From assembly GCA_024741835.1 (NCBI GenBank), contig JAENRP010000070.1:110590-174589 (forward strand): 64,000 nt of DNA, read 5' to 3'. The notes below the pieces were generated by a model. That model did no database searches. It saw nothing but the letters and a program-made list of their open reading frames with translations, and was not told the origin of the DNA. Source of the DNA: Diplocarpon mali. Lineage: Eukaryota > Ascomycota > Leotiomycetes > Helotiales > Drepanopezizaceae. Of this stretch, positions 32,065-43,690 are shown piece by piece; position 1 is the first letter of the stretch, and each line of letters opens with the position of its first letter. The position numbers and the translations under genes were made by a program.

Positions 32065-33189
32065 CGGCCCGCGATGCCTTGTTGACGATGATGTTTTATG
32101 AAGAGGTCGGTCACCTGATGCACCGGAAGATGACTGTCCCACGAGAGTAATGATGAGATGTCGGTCACCTGATGCACCAGAAGATGACCGTCCCACGAGA
32201 GTAATGACCTTGACGCCGATGCAGGATGCAGGATGCAGGATACGCGTGCCCCCATCAGAGTTGTTTCTCCCCGCGGCAGCCCAGCTAGCCGAGTTTTCGA
32301 AGATGGCTGCACGCGATGCCGATCATGATACGCATGTTCTGGAGAGACTCTGAATGTAGTAGAAACGATCTTGGACACGACCTCCAATATGAAGTTCAAG
32401 TCACGTGATGTATCACCAATAGTCCCCGTGACCAGCAGTCAGCTGCATATCCCCCCCCCTCCGACGAGCTGCCAGCAGACCAGCCGCCCTCCCATCAGAG
32501 AACGACATCAGCGCTCTCTTCGAGAGCCGAGCGGCGGCTGCGAGCTGTTTCCTGCGCCGGGTACGCGGACATATCATCTAAGCACTCTGCGAGCGACGTC
32601 CTCCTGTACTGCTGGCCTCGGAGACAGAGGTGTGGCGCGCCCCATCACCAGTATGCAAGGGGCAGGGCGTAGGAAGAGAGAGGGTGCTGCTCCCTGCCCC
32701 CAGGGAGATTCGGTCGCAGAGGGAGAGGGCCGCACAGAGTCAGGCACGTGTCGTATGGTCACGTGCGGTCACGGGGCGGAGGGGAAGAGGCTGGCCCCGC
32801 GAGAGAGGCAACGACCGAGCAAAATTCACAGCGGATCCGACTCGGTCCCAGCCACGGTCGATCGACCGCAGCCTACACGGGGGCATGCAATTCCTCGCTA
32901 TGACCTGCTCCACGGTGGAAGCAGAAGACAGTCGCTATCTGATTCATTTCACGCTAATACAATACGTCGACTCCCCCTGCACCTTGAGCCCCGCGTCCTT
33001 TCAAAAGCAGATTCGAGCTGGGAGACACTACGCCCAAAACGGAGACAGAGACCCGGACGCCAGCCAGCTCGAAGCGGGGCGTCGTGTGCGGCGGTGTTGA
33101 TGCAATGATACAAGGAAGGATACTCATGCCGGACCTTGATCTCCACGGGCAGGTCATCAAGTGTGAATGGTGTGGGAAGGATGTGACCT
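32065..33189. other. Spacer between the KNH-like gene and NST1
   Basis: Contains a 54-bp-period tandem duplication just after the stop codon (listed) and then GC-rich sequence with no recognisable gene. NST1 ends at 33190 on the minus strand, so this is a convergent spacer. Confidence 0.5.
32107..32207. repeat. Tandem duplication, 47-bp unit with 54-bp period
   Basis: The unit TCGGTCACCTGATGCACC followed by GAAGATGAC and GTCCCACGAGAGTAATGA occurs at 32107-32153 and 32161-32207 with two mismatches, about 40 bp after the KNH-like stop codon. Confidence 0.88.
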
Positions 33190-36100
33190 TCAGAAGCCCG
33201 GAGGCGGGCCCGGGAAGCGAGACATGCCACCTCCGCCTACGATGGGACTGCCGATTTCGCCGGGGGCCCCGAGGGGTCGGTTTGGTGGCATGGCATCGCT
33301 TTCGTAGCGGATCAAGTGATGGGGCCCGTCTTTGCGGATGTCGAACGAGCCGCCGCCGTTCACCGCATTGCCCTCTGTTTCGCAGATGTCAAGCAGTTCC
33401 CTCTCGGAAACTGGCTGTTCGCCGGGTGGGTTGAGACTGTCAACTTGCTCTTTGACCAGCTTGATGTCAAAGAAACCATCATGTGCAGTGCTTTGGAGGT
33501 TCTTGCAGGCCCGGCAAATCATCAGCCGCACGGCCACGGGGCGCGATTGAGATGACCGCATCGGTTGAGCGCTGCCAACGGCTCCGAAAGAGCTGCTGAC
33601 GGATGATCCCCAGCCGCTTCCAATTCCTCCCGTGTAGCTCGATCCGGGCAGAGATGATTGCCCTCCGAAGGGGTTTGGAGCGCCCCAGGCACTGTAGTTG
33701 CTCACAGGGGCCCCATACGCAGACGTGTCGACGCCAAACGGCGTGACGAATGGCTGCCGATTGAGGCTTCCCAGCGCGGCACTCGACCTTCTTGCCCCGT
33801 CAGATGCGTTGAGAGGCTCGTCAGAATCATCCAACAGCGCACTGCTACCTAGATGGCTGCTTAGTTCGTCAACTTCATTTCTGCCAAAATCACCATGACG
33901 TTGACCATGAACAACGCTCCCTGGTCGACCGATAGGAGCAGGCCGACCAATATGATGAGCTGGTGTGCCCGGGGTATCGTAGGTCCCAGATTGATGCCTC
34001 GAATGAGATCGTGAGGAATGTCCATCCTTCGGCGCTCCAAAAACCTGCCCGACGCCTCCCAAGCCATTTGGAACCTGCTGCGGGAAGCCTGGCGGTCCGT
34101 GTGGCAAAGGGAAGCCTCTGCCTGGAGCCATGTGCGTACCGATCGGAGGGTGGAGAGGCATCCCATTCGGCCCTGTCATAGGCCTGTATTGCGGCTGGGG
34201 TGCGAACATTGGTTCATGTTGCATTCGAGCACCAAATCCCGGAGCCATCATTGGCATGCCTGATTGGAAATTCATGCCAACTGGTGGCATACCTCCAAAA
34301 GGAACTGGCTGTTGGATACCGGGAGGACTTTTTAAAGCCGCGTGTATTGGCGATGCTGCTTGCGGATGGTGCAAGTACGGGTTCTGGTTCTTGCCAGGGG
34401 GCCCGATAGGGTCAGGGCTACCATGGAGGGGCGTCGACGGAACCGGAGACACATTCTGATTGACGCTGCTGTTCAGGGGCGTTTGGGGCACTGGGGAGTT
34501 CGAGTCTTGCTGTGAGGATGAGGCCCGAAGTTTAATGGGAGTCGGTGCCTTTGGCATGACTGGAGTAGCCACTGGGATGTGAGGTGAAGCGACAGCGTGG
34601 GTTTGCAGTTTTGCAGGAATTGGGACTGGTGGTCTTTTCGCTTGAGTTGCAGCCAGAGCAGCTTGAGCGGCTGCTTGTTGAGCAGCGGTTTCTTCGCGCT
34701 TCTGCCTTTCCCTAGATTCTCTCTCGGACTTGACCTTTGCCTCCTTTTCCCGCTTCTCTTTTTCAAGCTTCTCTCGTCGCTCCTTGGCTTCACGTTCCTT
34801 GGCTTCCCTAGCCTCTTTTTCTCTCTGTCGCAGTTCTTCCTTGTCCTTACGATCTCTTTCCTTGGCTTCGCGTTGCTTGCGTTCTGATTCGGCTTGTCGG
34901 TCACGCTGCTCTTGTAATCGCCGTTGCTTCTCTGCCTCTTTCCGGGCTCGCTCCTCCTCCTCGGCTTTGCGTAGAGCCTCTTTCTTCTTACGCTTTTCTT
35001 CGGCCCTTAGGCGCTGTTCTTCGGCCTTTTTCTCTTCCGCTTCACGGAGAGCAGCTTCCTCGGCAGCCTTGTCAGCCTCCCGCCTCAACTTCTCCTCGGC
35101 AAGAGCTTGCTTCTTTTGTGCCAGCTTCTCCTTCTTCTTCTGAGCATCTTTGGCTTTTTTAGCCTTCTTCTGCTTCTCAGCATTACTTTCCTCTTCGAGC
35201 TCTTCAAGAAGTTTCTGCTGTCGCTCTTTCGCAACTTTGTCTTTGTAAGCTGTCAGTACTCTTTGCTCAAACATTCGAGCTGCAAATATTTGGAACATTC
35301 GGCGTCCTTCCTCCATCCGCTGCTCTTCAGTCATCGTATCCTGCCTGGAGTTAGAATACGGTAAAAGCCAGTCTTCCTTCACATACCATCTCGGAACCTT
35401 CGTCGTAGTCCTCGTCCTGGCTGTCATAATCATCTTCATCTTCTTCTTCGTCGTCATCGTACTCGTCGTCGTCAGGCTGAAGTGGAGGATGATTATGTGA
35501 ATGATTATGGGTGTGCATGGCGCCATTTGGCGGGTGCCCGTAGTTTGGGTTCGCATAAGCTTCCCGAGCATCTTCTTCTCGTGCCATCCTTCGCTCTGCG
35601 AGCTGTTCCATCATTTCTATGAACTTTTTCCCGTCATTCTTCAGGAGATCGTCCGCTACCGTCAGGATCCCCCCTTGCACGGTGAGACTGTTTCCGAAAT
35701 TAAAAAAGTCTGTCGCATGGCTTCGCGGAAGCTCTTCCGGTTCATCATCGCTATACTCATCCTCCTCCCCGTCATCCTCGCTATACTCCTCCCCGTCATC
35801 TTCGTCTTCATCCTCAAGCTGCTCGATTATCCTACCCCGTGAGGGCTGCGGCCCATTGAATGCCGGAGGTAGGCGATGTGGTGGTTGGAGACCACCGATA
35901 GCGCCAAATCGTCGAGGCGGGGGCATTGTTGGACCATCACCTTGATGGTTTGCATATTGTTCGAGCTCTTCGTAGTACGCATCATAGAGCACCTCCAGCT
36001 CCTCTTCAATGGCTGTGCGTTTACGACCACACACAGTGCAGCTACAAGAATGCTTTTGTTGCTCCTTCATTTTCTTCAACACCGCATCTTTTTCCACCTT

Positions 36101-36880
36101 CACTAGCGATTTACGCTCGTCTTCGCCAAGAGAGAGCCAAAATTCCTTTATTCGTTCCCGCTCTTCTTGAGAGGATGTGTTCCAGATCTTCTCCTTCGAT
36201 ATGCCGGGGCCTCGAGGCATGTTCGTACTCAGCGGAGGTATGGATAGCGGGACATGGTTATGCACCACACCATTACCGTTCGTCCCTTGATGAATATGGG
36301 GTTGCGCATCTGGCTGAGATCCCTTGGACTTCTTCTTCTTCTTCGAGCTTTTCCCCGAAGCTTGAGACTGGTGATGCGCGTAGCCGTTCGTAGGAGATCC
36401 AATTTGCCCAAATGAGCCTGAATACCCATCCCCATCCTCGTCACTGTAGTAAGTTTCTCCTCCCGCGCCATCGAATTGACCATTATCACCGGAATCCTCT
36501 TCTAACGTCTGCCCTCGAAAACACTGCTCCAAAGCCTGTATCTGCCCTTTCGAAGTATCCTGCGTTCGAGCGCAGATTGTCTGGGGAGCCGTCGTTCGCT
36601 CGGCAGCAAGCTTTGCAGCTTGCTTTTCCCGTCGCTTCTGTTTCTTCTTATTCACAGCCGGTGCGGAGCCGTTTGAAAGAGGCGCCGAGGTTGGCAAATG
36701 TCCGTTGGGTTTGGGTGTGGATTGGGCCATGGCTGGAGACGTCTCCGATGTAACGGAAGTGTTCGAGCTCTTAGGGACAGTTATGAACTTCGAACCATCC
36801 TTGTTTGTGTACTTTGCAGTGGCTTTCGAGGTGGGAGACGGAGGAGATTGGGCAGTCTTCTGCCGTTGGTTCGCGGGCAT
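33190..36880 (-). CDS. NST1: Stress response protein Nst1
   Basis: Large coiled-coil protein; in yeast Nst1 is a negative regulator of salt tolerance, interacts with the splicing factor Msl1 and associates with P-bodies. Exons (minus) are 35387-36880 and 33190-35340 with one 46-bp intron; 1214 residues. The N-terminal half is Ser/Pro and Lys rich (NKKKQKRREKQAAKLA), with an acidic block (EDEDEDDGEEYSEDDGEE), then the conserved MTEEQRMEEGRRMFQIFAARM just after the intron. A long charged coiled coil follows (KERQQKLLEELEEE onward, about 200 residues of K/E/R/A repeats). The C-terminus is Pro/Gly/Gln-rich and carries a conserved FDIKLVKEQVDSLNPPG segment. Its exon 1 is the parent of the fragment at 15.1 kb. 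Confidence 0.93.
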
Positions 36881-38004
36881 TCCGATCGGTCTAGGGTTGA
36901 CGTAGGATCGCGGAAGGCAGCAACTAGTTCCAACACGACTATCAGATACGAAAGAGAGATTTTCCCACCCGCTCTACCAGACCGAAAGGGCGTGAAGTTC
37001 TGCAAGACTCACGGGGAGAATGTACGTGATATCTAGTGTTGCCCCACCAAGGTGTGTGTTCTTCCGGCGCGGAATTGGGCAGTGTGTAAAAGCGGGGAGG
37101 ACACGTCGAGGATCCGGGGCGTTGTTTGCAAAGTGAAGGTATTCGGAAAACGGCGGAGGGAGTGATAAAAGTTGAAGGACAGCCTCGGATGCAGGGCGTG
37201 GATGTGGATGGGGAATTCGATGCAACCGACGTTGAAGTTCAATAGGTATCCAGGCTAGCCTTAGCGCCTTAGGCATCAAGGAAGGTACAGCCCGGTGATT
37301 GCAGTGCACACAGACCAAGCCTTGGAATTCTCCGCTGGCTCAGGCAGGCCTGTCATTATATTGCACTGTGGTTTTCATTGTGTCGATTCTCGTGTCTTCG
37401 CCCCCATCTCCATCACTCTGACTCTGGAGAGCCCGAGAGTTGGGAATAGCCTCATTTCTCTAGCCTTTCTCCGCATCACGATCAAAGCAAGCAGTGGAGG
37501 CCAGCGTCATTGATCGCCGCCCGCTCTACTCCGAAAGGAGCTTAATTACCTACCTATAACTTCCCAAACCCGCCGGGCTGAGTCGAGCCCGAGCGTTGGG
37601 CAGCCGCAGTGGCAGCGCAGTTCATTCATTATATTACCAACCCACTCTACGTCGCCGGCATATATAAATACTCGTCCTGCGACGCCAAAGGAGACTATCC
37701 GTCTACAGCTTCCCCCCTCCGTCTCTGGAAACGTCTACTCTTCGTTATCTCGTATTATTCCTCCTTCGCCCGACGGACTCATCTCCTATCGGCTTATCTG
37801 AGTCACTTTTCCTGCAAACGCCCGGCGCTGGTATCTGGTATCGACAAACGTCGTTTATTTGCTCGGCGTCCTGCAACTGTCAGATCCTCCAAAGAGCAAT
37901 TGAGCCATCTGCCGCCTCTCCTGACCTTTAGTGGTACAGGTACCGCAAATCATTTCTTACCTAGCCTTTACCATCTGAATCGAATCGCACGAACAGTCGT
38001 CATC
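36881..38004. other. Divergent promoter region of NST1 and RHO2
   Basis: About 1.1 kb between divergent starts. The RHO2 side has a TATATAAATA element (listed), a pyrimidine-rich leader and an expected 5' UTR of about 300 nt. No convincing gene. Confidence 0.55.
37660..37670 (+). promoter_or_regulatory. TATA-like element of RHO2
   Basis: ATATATAAATA about 340 bp before the RHO2 ATG, followed by CT-rich sequence typical of fungal transcription start regions. Confidence 0.45.
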
Positions 38005-38994
38005 ATGGCTCAACAACCGAATCAGAATGTCATGCGAAGGTACGTGGAAGTTTCATAAGAGCGTTGGCCAGCTGCGGAGGAATCAAGCGCCAATCAATTA
38101 CAATCATTGCCTAATCTCAGGCTGGGGGACATGTTTATCTTCGGGGGAGAGGGTTGGGAGTGGAAGGGGGGTGGGGGGGGGGGGGGATTCTTGGTTTGAG
38201 CAAATTTCGAGACTTCCACAATGAGGGGAAATACCCGAAAATTTGACAGGCACTTACTGACGGGTACCGATCCGTAGGAAACTGGTCATCATTGGCGATG
38301 GTGCTTGTGGAAAGACGTCGCTGCTCAGTGTTTTCACTCTGGGCTATTTTCCAACAGTGAGTCAAGTCATGGTGCAGCGAAGAAGCCTGCTAATATACCG
38401 CTCCAGCACTATGTGAGTTACGTTCGAAGCGTCAAGAGTTTTCAGCGATGCTGAACGATCCCAGGTGCCAACAGTATTCGAAAACTACGTTACGGATTGC
38501 AGGGTTGATGGAAAGAGTGTTCAATTAGCGCTTTGGGATACGGCTGGACAGGAAGATTACGAAAGATTACGACCTCTAGCATATTCGAAAGCCCACGTTA
38601 TCTTGATTGGCTTCTCAATCGATACACCCGACTCTCTGGACAATGTCAAGCACAAGGTAGGCGTTTTGGGAAGGCCCGCTTGACAACGCTAACAACTTGA
38701 CAGTGGGTGGAAGAGGCTAACGAGAGATGCCCCGGTGTGCCAATAATACTGGTCGGTCTGAAGAAGGATCTGAGAGAGGACCCGATCGCGATCGAGGAGA
38801 TGAGAAAGAAATCACAACAATTCGTCGGCACCCGAGTAGCAACAGACATTGCTCACGAAATCGGAGCTCGTAAATACCTCGAATGCTCCTCACTGACAGG
38901 AGAGGGAGTCGATGATGTATTCGAAGCCGCCACAAGAGCAGCTCTCCTGACATTTGAAAAAGGCGAAGGTGGTGGATGCTGTGTCATTTTGTGA
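38005..38994 (+). CDS. RHO2: Rho-family small GTPase Rho2
   Basis: Membrane-anchored GTPase switch; Rho2 orthologues act in cell-wall integrity signalling and polarity. Exons are 38005-38039, 38278-38356, 38407-38412, 38465-38656 and 38704-38994, giving 200 residues. Exon 3 is only 6 bp (CACTAT, His-Tyr). Motifs are the P-loop GDGACGKTS, switch I with effector sequence [37 protein letters not shown] (nucleotide specificity), [11 protein letters not shown], and the C-terminal CCVIL, a geranylgeranylation-type CAAX with an adjacent Cys that may be palmitoylated. The [16 protein letters not shown] and [15 protein letters not shown] stretches separate it from Rho1, Rho3 and Cdc42. Intron 1 (238 bp) contains a long G run near 38165-38185. 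Confidence 0.95.
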
Positions 38995-39683
38995 GCTTCA
39001 AGTTCGCAACCGACGGACAAGCAATCCTGTCAACGGACGGCATACAGCACTATCGGGCAGCGGGCAACCTAATTTTCGACATAACACTTCCTAATGGGCG
39101 AAGATGATCCGATTCTTCAGAACGGTGGCTGAGTATTAGGGACCCCTGAAACTCATTACTTTATACTATTGCCCACACCTTTCTTCAGAGGCACTTGCTG
39201 CAGAGCGCTGCACCACCAAAGCGGGTTCTAAGAAAACTCTTCAATGTTTGATATGATTGGTGATAGTCGGGGCTTGCAGCAACGAGCTTGCAGACAGAAC
39301 GTTAACGACTAATGGTCTCACACTCCTTTGTACCAACTGTGTTTTTACTTCTTCCTTTACCGATTACATACCCAGATTGCGAAAAGAATTTGGACGGGGT
39401 ACCATAGGGGACCTTTGGTTTTTGCAGCATGGCTTGCGTACTATCGTTGGTTGGGTTGATCTGTGGTGGACATTGTACATATACTACAAGCATGCATGGT
39501 ATCATGATCCCTGGATTTCCTCCCCATCTCGCTTTAACTACTCGTACACAGCTTCATGTCAGGACCACCTCACATCCAGCGTTCTCAGCCAGCGTTCTCA
39601 AATCCGGCCTTCCACCACAGTATCCGCACAAGGTCTCCTCAACTTCCCGCTTCCAATGAATGAGTTCCCAATTGATGATCCCT
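38995..39683. other. Convergent spacer between RHO2 and mL40
   Basis: Shared 3' region of two convergent genes. The 171-codon plus-strand frame here runs into the antisense of the mL40 exon and shows no family features, so it is not called. Confidence 0.5.
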
Positions 39684-40421
39684 CTACCGAGTCCACGAAT
39701 GATTCCACACCTCCCTCCCCGGGGTGTCCGTTTGATATCTCGCGTACTCAATCGGCACACCGCCCTGCTTGAAAATTCCCTTTTTCTCCATCGCAATACG
39801 ATACAGCCGTCCCACATCCTTGGTCCCCGGCACGCCAATTTTCCGTAGTTCTTCGCAGGCGGAGTGGATACTCTGATACATCCTGTCCAAGCACGATGAT
39901 CAGTAAGATTCTCCCAGGTGTCTCCCCCATGTCTCGCACAAGCCTTGGAGGTATGATATCAAATCTTGATCAAGCACCTTCCCCAGCCCAGCTCTCGATC
40001 CCCAGCCCGCGGAGATACAACTCCCAACCCAAAGAAAGGGACGAACAAACCTGCCCAGCTCCTTCTCCTCTGCCTCCGCTTTCTTCCTCCGCACCAACAT
40101 CCACGCCCGGTGGATCGTCCAGTGCCTCAACGACCGCATGCGACTCAGGCGCAGCGGCCGCGGCGTCTGCGGGTGTTGCATGTGGTATCTGATAAGCGTG
40201 ATCCGCGGGTCTATCTTGCTCTTCTTGTCATCCTTCTTGAGGCGGGCGGGTGTGCTGGAAAAGGCCCGGGTTTGGCCGGGTCTGGTGGATATGTGGGGGA
40301 TTCTGCAGGTGCTTGTGAAGGAGGCGGGCTTCGGGAGAGCGGACAGGGAGAGCGAGAGGTTGCGCACGCTGGAGAGGAGACACTGCATTTTGGTGGTTGT
40401 GCGGCGGTGGAGACTCGCCAT
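39684..40421 (-). CDS. MRPL28: Mitochondrial large ribosomal subunit protein mL40
   Basis: Component of the mitochondrial 54S subunit. Exons (minus) are 40051-40421 and 39684-39882 with a 168-bp intron; 189 residues. The start at 40421 (MASLHRRTTTKMQCLL) gives a basic presequence; an upstream in-frame start is possible but would hide it. The core is KIDPRITLIRYHMQHPQTP, LRHWTIHRAWMLVRRKKAE, then YQSIHSACEELRKIG, GRLYRIAMEKKGIF and the C-terminal GVPIEYARYQTDTPGREVWN, all typical of fungal mL40. It starts 353 bp from the divergent DUF1749 gene. Confidence 0.9.
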
Positions 40422-40774
40422 GGTGAGGACGTGATGGCTGTTATCGCGGCGTCGGAAGGGAGCGAGGATAAATGTTGTCTGGGTTTCGAGGTCCACGATG
40501 GTCCGTGCACAGTCGCAAGGAATTGGCGTCTTGCATATATACCACTCGTGAGTTGGACCGTCCCATTCATCAGATCAGGACCTTCAGGTTTGACGCTTTC
40601 CACACGCGGTGAAGTGCGAGGTTTCAAGGAGAGACCGTTCCTACGCTTGAGATCTCTCCACGATCAAATAAGTCACATGCTACAAGTGTCGACCCTCCGT
40701 CACTTCTCGACCATTTCGCGCTCGTTTGATACTGGGAAGAAATATTCCAGTCTTGTTGGGAAAGATCTTTCGCA

Positions 40775-42013
40775 ATGACGACTCCGAGGAGAGGATTAGC
40801 CCACCAATATGTCAGTATTCCGCTTCCCTCCACCCCGTGGGAAGAGCCGGCATCTTGCGCAGCCTCGAGGCTCCCTCGCCCCGAAACTTTTCTCTATGTA
40901 CTTCGTTCCATTCTTGACGTCTTCACGCGCTTCTTGTGATTCGAATATTTCTAACGCTTCTCAGACCTCCCGCCTCACAGCCTTCGAGCACACGCCCGCC
41001 AATCCTGCGTCACAGCCTCGACACCTCCTCCTCTTCATCGGCGGCCTTTCTGATGGCCTTCTCACGGTTCCCTACTCCACAACCCTTGCTACGGCCCTCC
41101 CCGAAACCTGGACTTTGGCTGAAGTGCATCTCTCTTCGTCCTACTCTGGCTGGGGTACTTCCAACCTCCAACGTGATGTCTCCGAACTGTCCAAATGCGT
41201 GACATACTTCCGTACGATCAAACCCGGCAAAATTGTCCGTACGTAGACAGGCATATCTTTTAGTGCCACAACTTTATGTGAGATGTGGTCTTCCCGTGAC
41301 AAATGGGTGCCGAGATATCAAGATCATCTCCATATCCTAAATTTTCAGCCCGAGAAAAAGAAACCCCCCCCCCACCCCTTGCTAACTATTGGGAAGTGAT
41401 GGGCCATTCCACCGGCTGCCAAGATATCATGGAGTACCTCACCGGTCCCGACCACTCTTCTCGCGCAAAGATCGACGGCGGCATCCTTCAGGGTCCGGTG
41501 AGTGACCGGCAAGCCATAGTCTCCGGCCTCGACCCCTCTCTCTACGTAGGCAGCTGCGCCGTCGCGCAAGGCATGCTGGATATCGGCGACGGTGACGAGA
41601 TCATGCCATCCTACAGCATGAGAAACTTCTTCGGTACCGCGCCTGTGAGCGCTAAGCGCTGGCTCTCCCTCGCGAGCCCGAACCACGACGGCGCTGATGA
41701 CTTCTTCAGCTCCGACCTGAGCGACGAGAGGTTAATGCAGACGTTTGGGAAGTTACCGAAGGGGGTCCCGGTCTGTGTGATGCACAGTGAGAAGGATGAA
41801 TATGTAGATGCCGGCATAGACAAGGGAGCGTTGATCGAGAGGTGGATCGAGGCTGTCAAGAAGGGCGGAGGATCCGTGGATGAGCTTCACTCTGGAGTGA
41901 TCAAGGGGGCAACGCATAATTTGCAGACGTGTTCAGATGAGGTTATTGAGCGTCTGGTTGAGAGGGTCTTGGGCTTTCTGGATGGGTTGGAGAAGCAGAA
42001 ACCGGTATTGTGA
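40775..42013 (+). CDS. DUF1749 alpha/beta hydrolase (SidJ-like siderophore esterase family)
   Basis: Serine hydrolase family that includes Aspergillus SidJ, which hydrolyses fusarinine C-type siderophores. Exons are 40775-40810 (12 codons), 40965-41238 and 41397-42013; introns of 154 and 158 bp with TTCTAAC and GCTAAC branch sites; 308 residues. Motifs are LTAFEHTPANP, LLLFIGGLSDGL (oxyanion region), SSYSGWGTSNLQRDVSELS, the nucleophile elbow VLMGHSTGCQD formed across the second junction, ILQGPVSDRQA, a MHSEKDEYVD acid site, and GATHNL with the probable catalytic His. No siderophore synthetase or transporter lies nearby, so substrate is unproven. Confidence 0.87.
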
Positions 42014-42350
42014 TTTCTAGAGAGTGTGATGCCCGAAAACATGGCCTGATTTGCTCGGAGCGGGTGGAGGCTATTTGGCGGCCAGTTTAGTCCTATCGAG
42101 GTGCTCGAATACGAGAATGCCGAAGAGTATGACACGGCGAGAGGGTTTACGGACCCTGTTGCCAAGAGGATAGATATCGACGTAGGCGGGTTAAGCCTGT
42201 CCCCTTCTCTTCTTCATCCGAGGATCTACACCTTGACCAGAGGCAGGATGCACTCACTCTCGACCTTCTGCATAGACTCGAGCCCAGATCCTGCTGAACC
42301 GAAAACCAAAGAGATGTCCCGCTCACGTCGCCCGAACTTCTCGAGTATCG
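42014..42350. other. Convergent spacer
   Basis: 337 bp between the stop codons of the DUF1749 and TRAPPC12-like genes; no gene or repeat seen. Confidence 0.6.
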
Positions 42351-43690
42351 CTACAGCTTGAAGTCCCCGTTGACCTTCTCCCACCCAGTATTCTTGCCCT
42401 CTTCCTCCTCCTGCATACGTGCGACCTTCTCCGCCAACCTGATCTTCAGTGCGCGGCTGCGATCCGTGCAGAGCTCGTAGATAGTCGAGAGGTTGAATGT
42501 CAGGGCGTGGAAGGAATGCGACGTGCTGACGAGTGACTCGAGCATTTTCCGGGCCTGCCTGAGCGTTAGCACACTCCGACGATGGGGGGGGAGGAGGAGA
42601 GTGATCGCACCTCGTCCATGCGACCCAGATAGAGGTAGCAGACCCCCAAGTTCTGCCTCCACATGGCCTTCTCCGCCTCATCTGCATCGCTCGCAACCAA
42701 AGCCTGCCAGATCTCCACGGCGTAGTCGAAATCCGAGTCGGCCATGTGCGCCAGTGCAAGGATGACTTTCTGCTCCTCCTCCGCCCCCAAGCCGACCACA
42801 CTAGCGCGGGCAGCTTCGACATCGCCAACGCATAGCCACAACAATGCCTTGTGGACCCCGAGTCTGGGAAGCCGAGTCGGCTCGAGGGTAGCCAGGAACC
42901 GAGTGGCGCCTTCGAGGTCCTCCATCTCGACCAATGCTGATGCGACTCGCACGCCGAGATCCGCGAGCCGTGCTTCCCAGAGCGGGATCGCGCCGTCTGG
43001 AGCTGCAGGGTCGCCCTCAGACTCCCTTCTAGCCCTCTTCATCGTCGTGAGGGTCGAGCGGGCTTCGCGCGCGAGCTCGTAATACCCCGTCACGCCTCTC
43101 CTCGCATCGTTAAACGCCATGCCCTGCAGCCTCACAGCCAGAACGCGCAGTTCCCACGGCACGAGATGCCGGCCAGTGAGATCGTCGCGGTAGTAGTTGG
43201 AGTTCAGATCCTCCAAGGCCTTGACTTCCTGCGCGGCGAGCGTCGTCTGGTTACACAGCGTCAGGCAGCTGAGTCGCGTGTACACCAGACCAAAGATCTT
43301 CTCGTGGTCCTGGTGGTTGAGGCCCGGCGTCGTAAGTAACTGCGCGGCTTTGATGGCCGCGTTCCTGAAGTGGCCCGTCGATACGAGGTCTTCCAGCGGT
43401 GTCGCAGGGTCAGCCTGAGAAGACGCTGGCCGGAACGGAGGCGGGACTTCCAAGAGCGTGAGAGGATGGTAGATCTCTGGCCGGAGGAGGAACGAAAAGT
43501 CTTTCTGCGTGCCGGAAATGTTCGCGCGTGACGGGGAGAGCGAAGTCCGGGCAGGACGGAATGAGGGCGAGGAGAGCACGGAGAGGTTCGCGCCTGGGCC
43601 CGGCGAGGGCATTCGGGGCGTGGCGTGTTGGGACGCGGTTGGCGAGAGGAGAGATGATGGTTGACCTGTGAGCCGGGGTGGCGAGGTCAT
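42351..43690 (-). CDS. TRAPPC12-like TRAPP complex subunit
   Basis: TPR-type protein resembling trafficking protein particle complex subunit 12, a TRAPPIII component in filamentous fungi and animals that acts in ER-Golgi and autophagy traffic. Exons (minus) are 42611-43690 and 42351-42554 with a 56-bp intron; 427 residues. The first ~60 residues are Ser/Pro-rich and disordered. Then YHPLTLLEVPPPFRP, EKIFGLVYTRLSCLTLCNQT, VKALEDLNSNYYRDD, LVPWELRVLAVRLQGM, and helical repeats with AEKAMWRQNLGVCYLYLGRMDE and, after the intron, SFHALTFNLSTIYELCTDRS. The family call rests on the overall pattern, not on a single catalytic motif. Confidence 0.8.

Noticed and set aside
31137..32399. 420-codon minus-strand frame
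   Set aside because: Antisense of the KNH-like gene, whose domain order and splice sites are convincing on the plus strand.
39257..39772. 171-codon plus-strand frame downstream of RHO2
   Set aside because: Its second half is antisense to the conserved C-terminal exon of mL40 and its first half is ordinary 3' spacer.
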